Of a stretch of DNA of 64,000 nucleotides, positions 59,301 to 64,000 are shown in pieces. The notes beneath the pieces are model-generated. The model was not told the origin of the DNA. It did no database searches and was given only the letters and a program-made list of their open reading frames with translations. Source of the DNA: Lumbricus terrestris (lineage: Eukaryota > Annelida > Clitellata > Crassiclitellata > Lumbricidae); the NCBI GenBank assembly GCA_949752735.1, contig OX457037.1, positions 19,288,039 through 19,352,038 of the forward strand, in the 5' to 3' direction. Each line of letters starts with the position of its first letter. Position 1 is the first letter of the stretch. The position numbers were made by a program, and so were the translations under genes.

Positions 59301-62297
59301 CCAAACATGAGACCTGGAATGATGCCGTTCCGACCTCCGTTCATGCCGCCAAACGCCTTCGGAAGAATGCCTTTCCTTCCGGCGCCTCCGCGTTTCCACG
59401 GTGCGGGCGAGCCGAGGGAGGAAGTGGAGACCCGCGATAACGAAAGAAAGACGGAACCGGGAGCAGAAGTGGCGGAGGAGTCGGTGGAAAAGGGAGAGCA
59501 CGGCGATACAGACCCTGGTGGTGTGCCACCCCCTCCAGAGGGTGCTCCACACCAGCCCTGGCCTCCAGGGGGTATGGGCGGCCCCCACGGAGGAGGGCCT
59601 CGCCCCGATTTCATGGGCATGAGACCCCGGGCGCCGTTTGGACCGCCAGGATTTGCTGGTGGAGTGCCTCGGATGCCTGGAGGCAGAGGTGGAAGGATGG
59701 ACATGGAGGAGCTTCCAGAAGGGGAAGAGAGTGAGCAGGCAGGTGGGGAGGCGGATATCGAAGCCGGAGCTGGTGGAGTGGAGGAACATGGCTTTCCAGG
59801 TAGGTTGCAGTCTTGTCATGATTAGTAAACTATATGTTCTGATTATTCTTCACTATAAGACGCCTCGTAAACTATTCATATTTTCGCCAACTGCTGAAGA
59901 TCGCTTGTTTTACTTTGCCTGGGCCGGGGGCAGCTCTGTATAGTGACCTTGAAGGGGCGCTATATAAATTCTAATTGATTGATATTCTTGTCTTTGAATC
60001 TACAAATGTAAATGCGATAAATATGTTTATGTCGTTTGTTCCTCAGAGTGTGGTCTGCAATTGAGAATTAAGTCTGATATTTTCTTTCCTACTTCAGTGT
60101 AACATATTGTGTTATAGAGCTGGTTATTTTATGCTGTAGATTTGAATGGCAAGTGCTGTGTTTTCAGGCAGGCGATGTTCATTCAAGCCACTTGTATGTT
60201 TGTGTGTGGCTGACACCTTTTCAGTTTCATGCCTCTCGTGGCATTTCGAGACAAGAACATACTTGTAGAAGAGTGGTTGCAAGTTGAGATAAAAGTTGGC
60301 TGTTTGATTCTTTAAACCAGTGCAAAAATTACATTTCTGTAAACATGTTTCGGCATGTTTTAACTCACCTGGTCACCTGGTGCCGTCAGCTCTTGGAGCT
60401 CTGGCGATATTCTTGATGTATCCTCTCCAGTGTCCCCTCTCTCTTGTTGCCTCTCTCAGCTCCTCCAAGTTCATGCCAGACTTTTCCTGTACCTCATCCA
60501 ACCATCTCTTCCTTGGTCTTCCGCGTCTCCTCCTTCCCTCACCGCATGCCGTCATCAGCTCCTTCTCCAAACCGTTAGATCTCATCACATGGCCGAAGTA
60601 GCTCAATTTCCTCCAAGTCGCTGTTTGCTGTAGTGTCTCATCTCTCTCTATTCCGAGCTCCTCACGCACCGATTCGTTATTTCTCTTCTCCGTCCATGAA
60701 ATCCTTAACATTTTTCTCCAAATCCACATCTCGCACGCGTTGATTTTCTTTTCCATATCCAGTGTCTTTGTCCATGTTTCGCATCCATATAGGACGACCG
60801 GGAAGATCAGTGCTCTTACCAGTCTTTTCTTTGTTTCCCTGCTCACATATTTATCTTTCCAAATATTTCCCAGACCGTTCACAAAAAATCTGCATTTTGT
60901 CAAAAATTTCTGATGTGACCAAATATATATTAGTTTGACTTTTTTTTAAATTCAATAAAGCGTCGTTTCTTGTCTTTGCAGGTCCGGACAATCGTGACTT
61001 CCCTCCACACTTTGGTGGCCCAGGGCGAGGAGGAGGCGGCGGCGGTCGCCCACCATGGTTTGGTGGACCGCCAAGAGGGCCACCGGGCGGCCCCCATGGC
61101 ATGAGGATGCCTCGGTTTCCATTCGAAGATCCACGGATGGGCATGCGACCGCCTCATTTCAGGCTTCGAGGACCCCCTCCTGGATTGATGGGTGACGACC
61201 CCCGCTTCAACGGGCCACCCCAGGGCTTCCGAGGTAGACCTCCGTTCCCGCCTCGGGGGCCGGGGGGCATGCCGAACTTCCGCCCTCTGATGGATCAGCC
61301 TTTTGGTCGGCCACCGTTCCGCGGTAGGGGGCCAAGGCCGCTCTTCCCTCGGGGTCTTCCCGAGTTCGGCTATCCACCGGACTCAGCGGAGGAGGAGTAT
61401 TACGAGGAGGATCGCGATGTTGGTGAAGGGGATCCTGGAGCGGAGGGATGGAATGAGGAGGCGGAGAAAGGCGAGGAGGAGTGGCCGGATAATGATGGAA
61501 ATGAGGATGAGGAAGCGGGTGGATATGGACGGAGACAAGGACACTGGAGAGGGAATGGCCGCAGGGGAGAGGACGAGGGACGTGGGAGGAGACCGTGGCG
61601 TGGCAACGACCGGAGAAATGACGAGATGGAGTCGGGCGGTAGATGGGGTGGTGGTGGTGGTGGTGGAAATAGACGGGGGGACTGGGAGGACAGAAGAGGA
61701 GGAGGTAGATGGGGCGGTCAGAACAGACCAAACCGTGATGATGAGGAGGGTGGCGGCAGGAGACGAGGTGGGTGGAGGCAGGAGGATGAAGGGCAATCAA
61801 GGGATCGACACGGGGCGCAGGATGACCGGAGACCGTGGGTCGACAGCGGGGATGTTGCGGAGGAGGAGGAAGAGGACGAACCAAACCCCAAGCGAGGTCG
61901 GTTCACTAGCGATGAACGGAAAAACCCAAAGTCGGCGTGGGGCGAATTCTTCAACGACCAAACAGGGGACGTGGTCGGCCTTGAGGAGGGGTCAAAGGAA
62001 GCGGAACAGCAGCAGCAGGTCGCCGACCGGGCGGAGAAGAAGCCTCGGAAGACGAGGTGGAGCAGCGCAGACCCAGTCGTCCAGCCCCCTCTGGAACTAT
62101 CGGAAGTTCCGGCGGTAGCAGAAACGCCGGACGAAGAGGAAGTGGCTGCTGCGGAGGAAGAAAAAGAAGAATCGTCATCTCAGTTGTCGCAGGAAAGTAC
62201 GTCTTTAGCGAACGAAAGCAGCCAACCACCAGCGGCTGAAGAAGAAGAAGAACTTCCTATTAAAACGACGGCTGAGCCACCAGTCGCCGCTGATTAA
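33460..62297 (+). CDS. SCAF4/SCAF8: SCAF4/SCAF8-like SR-related CTD-associated factor, 18 coding exons, ~1518 aa
   Basis: Nuclear RNA-binding protein that reads the phosphorylated CTD of RNA polymerase II; vertebrate SCAF4/SCAF8 act in transcription elongation and suppress premature polyadenylation. Exons are 33460-33489, 35190-35318, 36498-36659, 37634-37769, 38490-38767, 39436-39765, 40541-40626, 41321-41717, 42154-42308, 45072-45176, 45959-46059, 53595-53695, 54055-54161, 54699-54864, 55310-55498, 58440-58591, 59184-59799 and 60982-62297. Order: CTD-interacting domain (residues 1 to ~135), Gln-rich region (~246-530), RS-like region (~550-630), RRM (~637-710), Pro/Met/Gly-rich region, and an Arg/Gly/Pro C-terminus. 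The start MEAVKAFNNE matches the vertebrate N-terminus and has a better Kozak context than the ATG at 33448. Length is somewhat above the vertebrate proteins. Total coding length is one base short of a multiple of three; the missing base falls in exon 13. Whether it is orthologous to SCAF4, SCAF8 or the pre-duplication ancestor cannot be told. Confidence 0.95.
34042..34747. mobile_element. MITE with ~42-bp terminal inverted repeats in SCAF intron 1
   Basis: Left end AAATTTCGGTTAAACCGTAG and right end CTACGGTTTAACCCAAATTT; the inverted match extends about 42 bases on each side and includes GTTTAGG.TGATAAATTATTT. A second partial copy of the end sequence follows inside each end. The centre (about 34155-34560) is an irregular tandem array of a TCCAGCTTCCATTTC unit. 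No convincing target duplication was seen. Confidence 0.75.
35190..35318 (+). CDS. SCAF4/SCAF8: SCAF exon 2 (CID helices 1-3)
   Basis: A 43-codon exon, phase 0 at both ends, with acceptor TCATCAAG and donor GTGAGA. It encodes YESKPPVSRAKMARITKSAI followed by KAVKFYKHVVQSVEKFILK, the hallmark first helices of the CTD-interacting domain and nearly identical to SCAF8. Confidence 0.93.
35319..36497. other. SCAF intron 2
   Basis: AT-rich intron with a small ATTTATATAGC fragment (about 35680) and repeated AATCATGTG..GAAG phrases (about 36325-36475) hinting at a weak tandem structure. No gene. Confidence 0.6.
36498..36659 (+). CDS. SCAF4/SCAF8: SCAF exon 3 (CID core)
   Basis: A 54-codon exon, phase 0 at both ends, encoding EYKVPGLYVVDSIVRQSRHQ and the following VFAQRFSKNIVATFQNL. 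The DSIVRQSRHQFG stretch is the most conserved part of the CID and contains phospho-CTD contact residues in the vertebrate protein. A small inverted-repeat element begins 18 bases after the exon. Confidence 0.95.
36678..36806. mobile_element. Small MITE just after SCAF exon 3
   Basis: Ends GGGCCGGTATGCACATGA and TCATGTGCATACGGGCCC form an inverted repeat around a 129-base element. It starts 18 bases after the exon 3 donor boundary. No clear target duplication. Confidence 0.65.
36807..37633. other. SCAF intron 3 remainder
   Basis: AT-rich; a GGTTCCTTGTAGGTTCCTTG direct repeat is at about 37552. No mobile element recognised apart from the small MITE at its start. Confidence 0.6.
37634..37769 (+). 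CDS. SCAF4/SCAF8: SCAF exon 4 (end of CID)
   Basis: Encodes NKIVRVLQLWQKNGVFSPEI and an MQQLFSM continuation, the last CID helix, then a short Gly/Ala/Ser linker. The acceptor follows TTTGCAG; the donor is GTAGGT with phase 1. Confidence 0.93.
37770..38489. other. SCAF intron 4
   Basis: Contains two fragments of medium-reiterated repeats (about 37840-38020 and 38350-38460) with GAGCACCTCT and GAGGTGCTCCCA motifs. No exon. Confidence 0.55.
38490..38767 (+). CDS. SCAF4/SCAF8: SCAF exon 5 (acidic linker)
   Basis: Phase 1 in, phase 0 out. Encodes an acidic, Ser/Pro/Thr-rich linker beginning DEYLGDNQNSQQSD and ending MLSAVVQLLQSSQQ. The last segment resembles the VAQILQSPQGQQ helix of vertebrate SCAF8. 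Confidence 0.85.
39010..39105. repeat. TCCAACTTSTATTT repeats in SCAF intron 5
   Basis: TCAATCCAACTTGTATTTGA, then TCGATCCAACTTCTATTTAA and TCATCAATCTGTCC recall the central array of the MITE at 34042-34747 in intron 1. Confidence 0.5.
39436..39765 (+). CDS. SCAF4/SCAF8: SCAF exon 6 (Gln/Pro-rich)
   Basis: The acceptor is a clear pyrimidine tract ending TCTTTAG; the exon is 110 codons and phase 0 at both ends. It encodes repeated QLLQQLPQP-type sequence, a Ser run, PPPPAQ, poly-Gln and SEENSQGSEPLFNK. The final FNK is the start of the conserved FNKKL motif completed by exon 7. Confidence 0.85.
39766..40540. other. SCAF intron 6
   Basis: Mostly unremarkable. A fragment with CAGTATGGACTACTCAGGGG and GTGCTCCCAG (about 40318-40350) belongs to the same reiterated style as intron 4. 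Confidence 0.55.
40541..40626 (+). CDS. SCAF4/SCAF8: SCAF exon 7 (FNK-LLEFDYGE acidic motif)
   Basis: Small exon, phase 0 in and phase 2 out, encoding SLLEFDYGESDDEENRKGIR and VRMEDEI. With the end of exon 6 it forms FNK-SLLEFDYGE, aligning with FNKKLMDRFDFGED of vertebrate SCAF8. This confirms the intron phases on both sides. Confidence 0.9.
40720..40850 (+). repeat. Dispersed repeat shared with 940-1030
   Basis: GGTTTTACCCGGG, GGAACCCTCCTCCTTTATCC and GACAGGCACAGG occur in the same order and spacing as at about 950-1025. Probably a fragment of the same LINE family, in SCAF intron 7. Confidence 0.5.
41010..41300 (-). mobile_element. LINE 3'-end fragment with TCAA-repeat tail
   Basis: A TCAATCAATCAATCAAA tail at about 41016-41032 is followed by AT-rich non-coding sequence, the look of a 3' end of a CR1/L2-type insertion on the minus strand. 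No coding part survives. In SCAF intron 7. Confidence 0.4.
41321..41717 (+). CDS. SCAF4/SCAF8: SCAF exon 8 (Gln/His-rich)
   Basis: Phase 2 in, phase 0 out at donor GTAGGT. Encodes a His/Gln-rich low-complexity region with several CAG/CAA-coded Gln runs, then DRAERLDYFHGKNLPMWQNE and a Tyr/Glu-containing segment. Such regions are length-variable and probably disordered. Confidence 0.85.
41957..42066. repeat. 43-bp tandem repeat in SCAF intron 8
   Basis: Three units of AGAATTAGCACTCATNNGGT followed by TGGAATTATTTAGA, with small differences, ending about 90 bases before exon 9. Confidence 0.75.
42154..42308 (+). CDS. SCAF4/SCAF8: SCAF exon 9 (start of RS-like region)
   Basis: Phase 0 in, phase 2 out. 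Encodes MFENREQQQQPPDEQRF and then an Arg/Asp/His-rich stretch ending DDKRRKRSRDRSR, the beginning of the RS-like domain. A 1.8-kb nested MITE lies 136 bases downstream. Confidence 0.88.
42445..44231. mobile_element. MITE with TAGGGCC..CCAGAAATT ends, TSD TCTAAG, hosting a nested MITE
   Basis: Left end TAGGGCCCCCAGAAATTTGC, and the right end read on the other strand is TAGGGCCTCCAGAAATTCGC. TCTAAG occurs at 42439-42444 and 44232-44237. Many TTGCGC motifs cluster near both ends. A second element at 42811-43749 is inserted inside. It lies in SCAF intron 9. Confidence 0.78.
42811..43749. mobile_element. Nested MITE with GGGGTCATTGCATAATTACG ends
   Basis: The left end GGGGTCATTGCATAATTACG continues GTAACGCT; the right end, read on the other strand, starts GGGGCCATTGCATAATTACG. 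CAA flanks both sides (42808-42810 and 43750-43752). GGTGGGTGGGTGGG tracts and repeated CGTTACG motifs lie next to each end. Confidence 0.78.
44272..44490 (-). mobile_element. tRNA-derived SINE copy (antisense) in SCAF intron 9
   Basis: Contains GAGTGAAGGACTTGCCCAAG, GGTGGATTCGAAACTGC and CACTGCACCACC in the antisense order of the 4454 element. It begins about 40 bases after the large MITE. Confidence 0.7.
44696..44764. repeat. CT-rich microsatellite in SCAF intron 9
   Basis: TCTCTCTATCTCTCTGTCTG and pure CT runs. Just after it, GCTGAAAGAGGCGCTTTATA at about 44810 resembles an L2-like 3' end. Confidence 0.85.
45072..45176 (+). CDS. SCAF4/SCAF8: SCAF exon 10 (RS-like region)
   Basis: Phase 2 at both ends. 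Encodes almost pure Arg/Ser/Asp sequence (SPRRRDRSRNDSSKRSRSK and RRRRSRSRDRSRRSR), the core of the RS-like domain expected to contact spliceosomal or polymerase-associated proteins. The phase-2 junctions split AGN/CGN Arg codons. Confidence 0.9.
45416..45595 (+). mobile_element. Decayed CR1/L2-like LINE 3' fragment
   Basis: One frame reads SVVGPSVWNCLLFH, matching the VGPS.WN C-terminal motif seen at 16919, followed by decayed sequence ending near GATGCTCTACAGATGG. Located in SCAF intron 10. Confidence 0.55.
45959..46059 (+). CDS. SCAF4/SCAF8: SCAF exon 11 (charged region before RRM)
   Basis: Phase 2 in, phase 1 out. Encodes SRSQDRNRDRERREREDRR-like charged sequence and GVPPLIENHLC, aligning with the KKGLPPIRSKTLSVC linker directly before the RRM of SCAF8. 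The following 7.5-kb intron holds a LINE and a DNA transposon, both antisense. Confidence 0.9.
46060..46564. other. SCAF intron 11, start
   Basis: AT-rich DNA with no recognised element before the LINE. A CACACACATACACAC run and a TAGGCCTAC motif occur near 46495-46520. Confidence 0.55.
46565..50320 (-). mobile_element. Near-complete non-LTR retrotransposon (CR1/L2/Jockey-like LINE)
   Basis: Antisense in SCAF intron 11. The coding part reads 5' to 3' on the minus strand: a Cys-rich PHD-like finger, an endonuclease domain and a reverse transcriptase. The 3' end, near 46565, is AT-rich and ends in a short TGAATTGAAT-type repeat rather than a long poly-A, as in CR1/L2-type elements. The 5' end is not precisely defined and abuts a TA tract that also borders the next transposon. 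Clade assignment is tentative. Confidence 0.85.
46843..50202 (-). pseudogene. LINE polyprotein: PHD-like finger, APE-type endonuclease, reverse transcriptase; broken by two frame changes
   Basis: Segment 50202-48109 (697 aa) begins with CAICSNYL...CCLCLL...CVVC, a PHD-like Cys cluster. An exonuclease/endonuclease/phosphatase domain follows, with LTETWLD, IMGDFNIDLL and ISDHLPVLTS, and then the N-terminal RT motif NYRPISILP. The frame changes near 48115. Segment 48109-47321 carries FDLAKAFDTVNH, YGVPQGSNLGPLLF and the catalytic FADDTNVF. A second change lies at a long G run (about 47337-47345). Segment 47418-46843 has the C-terminal YSLIYPYLSYCNLVWAST and the final GPGIWNSFPS. Otherwise no internal stops are apparent, so it is young or recently active. 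Confidence 0.85.
50396..53522 (-). mobile_element. DNA transposon D2, TAGGGTGGCCCTTA ends (unassigned superfamily)
   Basis: Terminal inverted repeats: TAGGGTGGCCCTTAGC at 50396 and its near complement ending GGGCCACCCTA at 53522. Longer subterminal inverted similarity includes a GGTGCCAG motif and AGGGGTGCC. Both ends are embedded in TA runs, so the target was a TA repeat and the duplication is probably TA or TATA. It lies antisense in SCAF intron 11, directly beside the LINE, and carries the coding remnants listed separately. Confidence 0.85.
50782..53034 (-). pseudogene. DDE-like transposase pseudogene of D2
   Basis: In order on the minus strand: MQTRGKTSVYLLGSYEPEIL, YRQTFGYFMHLLKVGKQTVR, a Lys/Glu-rich coiled segment, then VALCLDTTASNTGHRSGASF and LLFLACRHHVMEQIVGVAF. 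RPDVLLFKRF-like RFRDHWKFIE, GAMHRARWMAKVIYTIKMWL and the C-terminal DPALWEEYEAFREEQAVLKG follow. The DTTASNTG and CRHH motifs recall the acidic and C..H positions of RNase-H-fold transposases (hAT/P style), but that is inference. At least three frame breaks are present. Confidence 0.75.
53595..53695 (+). CDS. SCAF4/SCAF8: SCAF exon 12 (RRM RNP2)
   Basis: Phase 1 in, phase 0 out. Encodes VCSTTLWIGHLSKHTKENEL, whose TLWIGHL is the RNP2 strand, followed by KEEMSKYGETTSFN. The acceptor lies in a TG-rich tract just 72 bases beyond the end of an antisense transposon. Confidence 0.92.
54055..54161 (+). CDS. SCAF4/SCAF8: SCAF exon 13 (RRM RNP1), one base short
   Basis: Encodes PPRGCAFISFSSRKDASRAL and EKLKGSKISGNAIK; RGCAFISF is the RNP1 strand. 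The exon is 107 bases between TTTCAG and GTCAAT, whereas phase 0 on both sides requires 108. The family consensus here is (L/M)IPPRGC; the observed CTGAT followed by five C would read LIPPRG only with six C. The break therefore sits in a homopolymer at 54060-54064. It may be an assembly error, an allele or a true frameshift. Confidence 0.88.
54699..54864 (+). CDS. SCAF4/SCAF8: SCAF exon 14 (end of RRM and conserved post-RRM block)
   Basis: Phase 0 in, phase 1 out. Encodes VAWAMGVG closing the RRM, then LKDLWDVEQGVSYIPWNRI and a GGFLDEDSLPEE segment. The FWDV..GVTYIPW block after the RRM is diagnostic of SCAF4/8. The donor GTCAGT at 54865 was chosen because exon 15 needs phase 1; a later GTGGCT would give the wrong phase. 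Confidence 0.92.
55016..55217 (-). mobile_element. tRNA-derived SINE copy (antisense) in SCAF intron 14
   Basis: Contains TGTGAAGGACTTGCTGCAGG, GAGGTGGATTTGAACC and CCGCTACACCACCG, the antisense order of the same SINE, ending about 90 bases before exon 15. Confidence 0.7.
55310..55498 (+). CDS. SCAF4/SCAF8: SCAF exon 15 (Pro/Thr-rich)
   Basis: Phase 1 at both ends. Encodes ARKERAKGKENAAAGNSQTG, a Thr-rich stretch, then SLLPPIPTLPPGVMPLLPPP. The Pro-rich part corresponds to the region downstream of the RRM in vertebrate SCAF8. Confidence 0.88.
55578..55812 (+). repeat. Second long copy of the TTTATATAGC repeat
   Basis: Contains GGAGAATTTATATAGCACCT, CTAACAAGCCGAAATG, GAGTCATAGCGAGC and AAGCTGAAAGAGTCACCAAT, colinear with 5283-5480. 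In SCAF intron 15. Confidence 0.6.
56261..58389 (-). mobile_element. DNA transposon copy B, CACTG ends, TSD TTA (unassigned superfamily)
   Basis: The ends are CACTGCACAGCA at the left and TGTTGTGCAGTG at the right, with TTA repeated at 56258-56260 and 58390-58392. It is almost identical along its length to the element at 22516-24659, with few substitutions and small indels. Coding remnants lie on the minus strand. It sits in SCAF intron 15, ending 47 bases before exon 16 after the duplication. CACTG ends with a 3-bp duplication resemble EnSpm/CACTA elements, while a TWA duplication also fits PIF/Harbinger; superfamily not decided. Confidence 0.85.
56690..57530 (-). pseudogene. Transposase-like remnant of copy B
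   Basis: The open part 57125-56847 reads HLLERPETIAWKASKGVVEN, FLGNYRATNYIQLVNRLFAA and MSLKIHFLHSHLDFFPANL. It continues in shifted frames with SDEHGERFHQDIATME and YCWTLKRDAPDTEY. This protein family is widespread in invertebrate genomes as uncharacterised predicted proteins; I recognise the motifs but not a named superfamily. Frames are broken, so no intact transposase is encoded. Confidence 0.75.
58440..58591 (+). CDS. SCAF4/SCAF8: SCAF exon 16 (Met/Pro/Gly-rich)
   Basis: Phase 1 in, phase 0 out at GTAAAC. Encodes FMQQMMVPGGVPPMMRMPPP and LLPPPPRMSMPPSSAASM, a low-complexity segment. A 2.1-kb transposon and its 3-bp target duplication end only 47 bases upstream, so the acceptor and any branch point are squeezed against it. 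Confidence 0.88.
58592..59183. other. SCAF intron 16
   Basis: No recognised mobile element; a GAGTGCTCCCAGCCCTGCC phrase near 58910 matches the reiterated fragments of introns 4 and 6. Confidence 0.5.
59184..59799 (+). CDS. SCAF4/SCAF8: SCAF exon 17 (Pro/Gly/Met and acidic)
   Basis: Phase 0 in, phase 1 out at GTAGGT. Encodes DDSGTSESEKGSEKTS, a Pro/Met/Phe-rich stretch, an acidic Glu/Lys segment, a Gly/Pro-rich segment (GGMGGPHGGGPRPDFMG) and a Glu-rich end. GC-rich compared with its introns. Open frames on the opposite strand here are shadows. Confidence 0.88.
59915..59985 (+). mobile_element. Short L2-like 3' end
   Basis: GACCTTGAAGGGGCGCTATATAAATTC followed by TTGATTGAT resembles the terminal segment of L2/CR1 insertions. 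Very short; in SCAF intron 17. Confidence 0.4.
60373..60903 (-). pseudogene. LINE reverse-transcriptase C-terminal fragment
   Basis: A 176-residue frame on the minus strand reads RALIFPVVLYGCETWTKTLD, KINACEMWIWRKMLRISWTE, LSYFGHVMRSNGLEKELMTA and GRRRRGRPRKRWLDEVQEKS. These are the conserved C-terminal motifs of endonuclease/RT LINE proteins. The upstream RT is missing, so this is a 5'-truncated insertion. It lies antisense in SCAF intron 17. Confidence 0.8.
60982..62297 (+). CDS. SCAF4/SCAF8: SCAF last coding exon 18 (Gly/Pro/Arg-rich C-terminus)
   Basis: Phase 1 in; stop TAA at 62295-62297. It begins PDNRDFPPHFGGPGRGGGGG and continues with repeated PRFPFEDPRMGMRPP-like and GRPPFRGRGPRPLFPRG-like sequence. 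An acidic block, an RG/RGG-rich stretch (GGRWGGGGGGGNRRGDWED) and a KNPKSAWGEFF segment follow. The end is Glu-rich. The RGG-like part suggests RNA binding; this region is poorly conserved between animals. Confidence 0.9.
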
Positions 62298-64000
62298 GAT
62301 TGAAACTGGAGCGCCCCTCTCTCTCTCTCTTTCTGTTTGGATCAGACCAATCTTGGTTGAAATATTATGAACCGAGTTTGGCAGTTTTGTCGGTCTCTGA
62401 TGAATTGACAATTCTCTGCTTCGAGTTGCGATTTGTTGGACTGAGCATTGCTCGGCGTGTACGCGCTGGTCCCCGAACTTGACAACAGGACAAACTGACT
62501 GACTGACTGCTATCTAGGCTTCGGTCGTTGTTAAGACAGGTTAGTTCTACTCTTGTGCTGTTTCATTTGTTCTTGTTTCCAGGTTTTAAATTTTCACGCG
62601 GAGAGCATGTTTTAGGCCGGTTGTAAATTCGTCGGCTTTTTAACTAATTAGTTTTTTGCTGGTGATTGAATTCATCGGATCGCTGGTGTGAAGCCGTGGG
62701 CGGTTGGATGCATTTTTGAAGTAGGGCCTCTGTTTAGATCCGGTAATTGAATATATCTTTTGTGTAATCTTCGGATACATAATACGATGAATATTCGTGT
62801 AATTGATAATTATGCGTTTGTTTTGAAGTGTCTTATGCATATTCATGCATGTTTGTCTCATGCATATTCATTTTGGATTGATGCATATTCATGAATGTTT
62901 GTCTCATGCATATTCATCTTGGATTGATGCATATTCATGCATGTTTGCCTCATGCATATTCATCACTCGAATACATGGATACAGTATTCAGTAATTTAAT
63001 ATATATATATATCAGGTGAGTTGTGTTCACTGATTGATTGTATACGTTGCATATTCATTAACTGGATATATCATTAAATACCTGTGATGGGTGTTGGTAT
63101 TCTTTTTTCATGTATGGGGTCTCACCCGCGCTGACCTGATATGGGTGCTGGTATTCGTGCAAACAAGTGGACTCTATCTGTGCTGTGAAGTTAACCAGTC
63201 TTCTCTTCTGATGCAGAAACATTTAGAACAGGCCGCAGTTTCGCTATAATATGAAATTATAATATGATCCGGAAAATATTGCATTTCCCAAGCCGCACAT
63301 GGGGACAAAGAAGGCATTTGCATTTCCCCCCCTCCTTGGAAAATTGACACAATTTCTAAATACTCCTTGATGTTTAAAAGATTTATTCGCAATGGTCTAA
63401 TTGCACAAACTATTTTAATGATACACTAGGCGATGCTGAAGAGTTTCCATTTAGAAACCTATGAAAACTATCCATGTTTAGATTCCTGCTTTGCATTGTT
63501 TCTTTTTACAAATTAACTGTGACCAAATGTTGCAATTTGCCCCTCATGCAAAACTTTCCTTTGGATGCCCATGAAATTGATTCTAGATCAGGCGTGGATG
63601 AATGCCTATGCAGCTTATGTGGTAGGCGATCGTTGCTCAGTGTGAATCTTGAGATCTGTGAAGATGGTGTGAGTATCAACATTATGTTCTACACTGAGTG
63701 CCTCTTTAAAATGGTGTTGTAAAAATGATTGTGTATAAATCGTTTCGAGATCCCATCAATATGTCGCATGGGGAGTGGGTCATCCCAATTATATAACTTA
63801 CATTGACTACACGACTTATTCTAACACATTTGCTGGACACAAAGTGTGCGGTTGAGAAAGACATTTGTGCAGTTGAAGTTCTGAAGATTTTGTGCAGTTA
63901 GTTTTTGTAGACTTAATTGTGCAAATCCACATCTTTGTATGAACCAACGAAATTAGCAATTTGGAGGTAAGAGAAAAAGAAGATACAAGCATCAGAGGAA
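62298..64000. other. SCAF 3' UTR and downstream flank
   Basis: CT-rich just after the stop, then the 46-bp tandem repeat and a TATATATATA run near 63002. ATTAAA at 63073-63078 is the only hexamer near a poly(A) signal that I noted; no AATAAA was recognised. No further gene is supported. Confidence 0.45.
62822..62975. repeat. 46-bp tandem repeat with ATGCATATTCAT in the SCAF 3' flank
   Basis: GTTTGTCTCATGCATATTCA alternates with TTGGATTGATGCATATTCAT in about two and a half units. ATGCATATTCAT occurs at least six times. It is about 530 bases after the stop codon and so probably in the 3' UTR or just beyond. Confidence 0.8.

Noticed and set aside
59160..59819. 219-residue minus-strand frame
   Set aside because: Shadow of SCAF exon 17, with no recognisable motif.
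61207..61884. 225-residue minus-strand frame
   Set aside because: Shadow of the last SCAF exon; GC-rich Gly/Pro/Arg coding sequence often opens the opposite strand.

Overview
The window is animal nuclear DNA: intron-rich genes with GT-AG junctions, abundant transposons, tRNA-derived SINEs and microsatellites. Gene content and repeat style suggest a marine invertebrate, probably a non-chordate deuterostome such as an echinoderm or hemichordate. That placement is an inference from style and is not proved. No operon, CRISPR array or other prokaryotic system is present.

Two protein-coding genes are supported, both on the + strand. (1) The 3' half of a class-A GPCR of the neuromedin U / pyrokinin / CAPA receptor group has exons at 3737-4285, 24919-25050 and 28647-29392. 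They encode ECL1 through TM7 plus an unusually long Arg/Ser-rich tail; the TM1-TM2 exons lie upstream of the window. (2) A complete SCAF4/SCAF8-type gene (SR-related, RNA polymerase II CTD-associated factor) spans 33460-62297 in 18 coding exons and encodes about 1518 residues: CTD-interacting domain, Gln-rich middle, RS-like segment, RRM and a Gly/Pro/Arg-rich C-terminus. Every exon phase joins correctly except at exon 13, which is one base short in a C run inside the RRM.

The rest is dominated by mobile elements. Two near-identical 2.1-kb DNA transposons with CACTG ends and 3-bp TAA/TTA target duplications sit one in each gene (22516-24659 and 56261-58389). A diverged relative lies at 6356-8606. 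A second transposon family with TAGGGTGGCCCTTA ends occurs as an inverted pair (18269-20816 and 50396-53522); the first copy is internally deleted and carries a nested MITE. Five elements with exact 8-bp target duplications (hAT style) lie at 5945-6305, 12906-13134, 14929-15844, 15948-16144 and 20057-20352. A near-complete CR1/L2/Jockey-like LINE lies antisense in SCAF intron 11 (46565-50320), and other LINE tails and four related tRNA-derived SINEs are scattered through the window.

Simple-sequence blocks include a CT-rich tract (9120-10240), a GACGAT/GAT tract directly before a GPCR exon, and a 1.8-kb 8-bp minisatellite between the TM6 and TM7 exons. The observations I rate highest are a diverged ~78-bp tandem array upstream of the SCAF gene carrying six perfect TGACGTCA (CRE) palindromes, strong over-representation of the palindrome TAGGCCTA, and the two transposon families I could not assign to a superfamily. 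I found no clear undescribed functional system; the novelty is in repeat biology and possible regulatory arrays.
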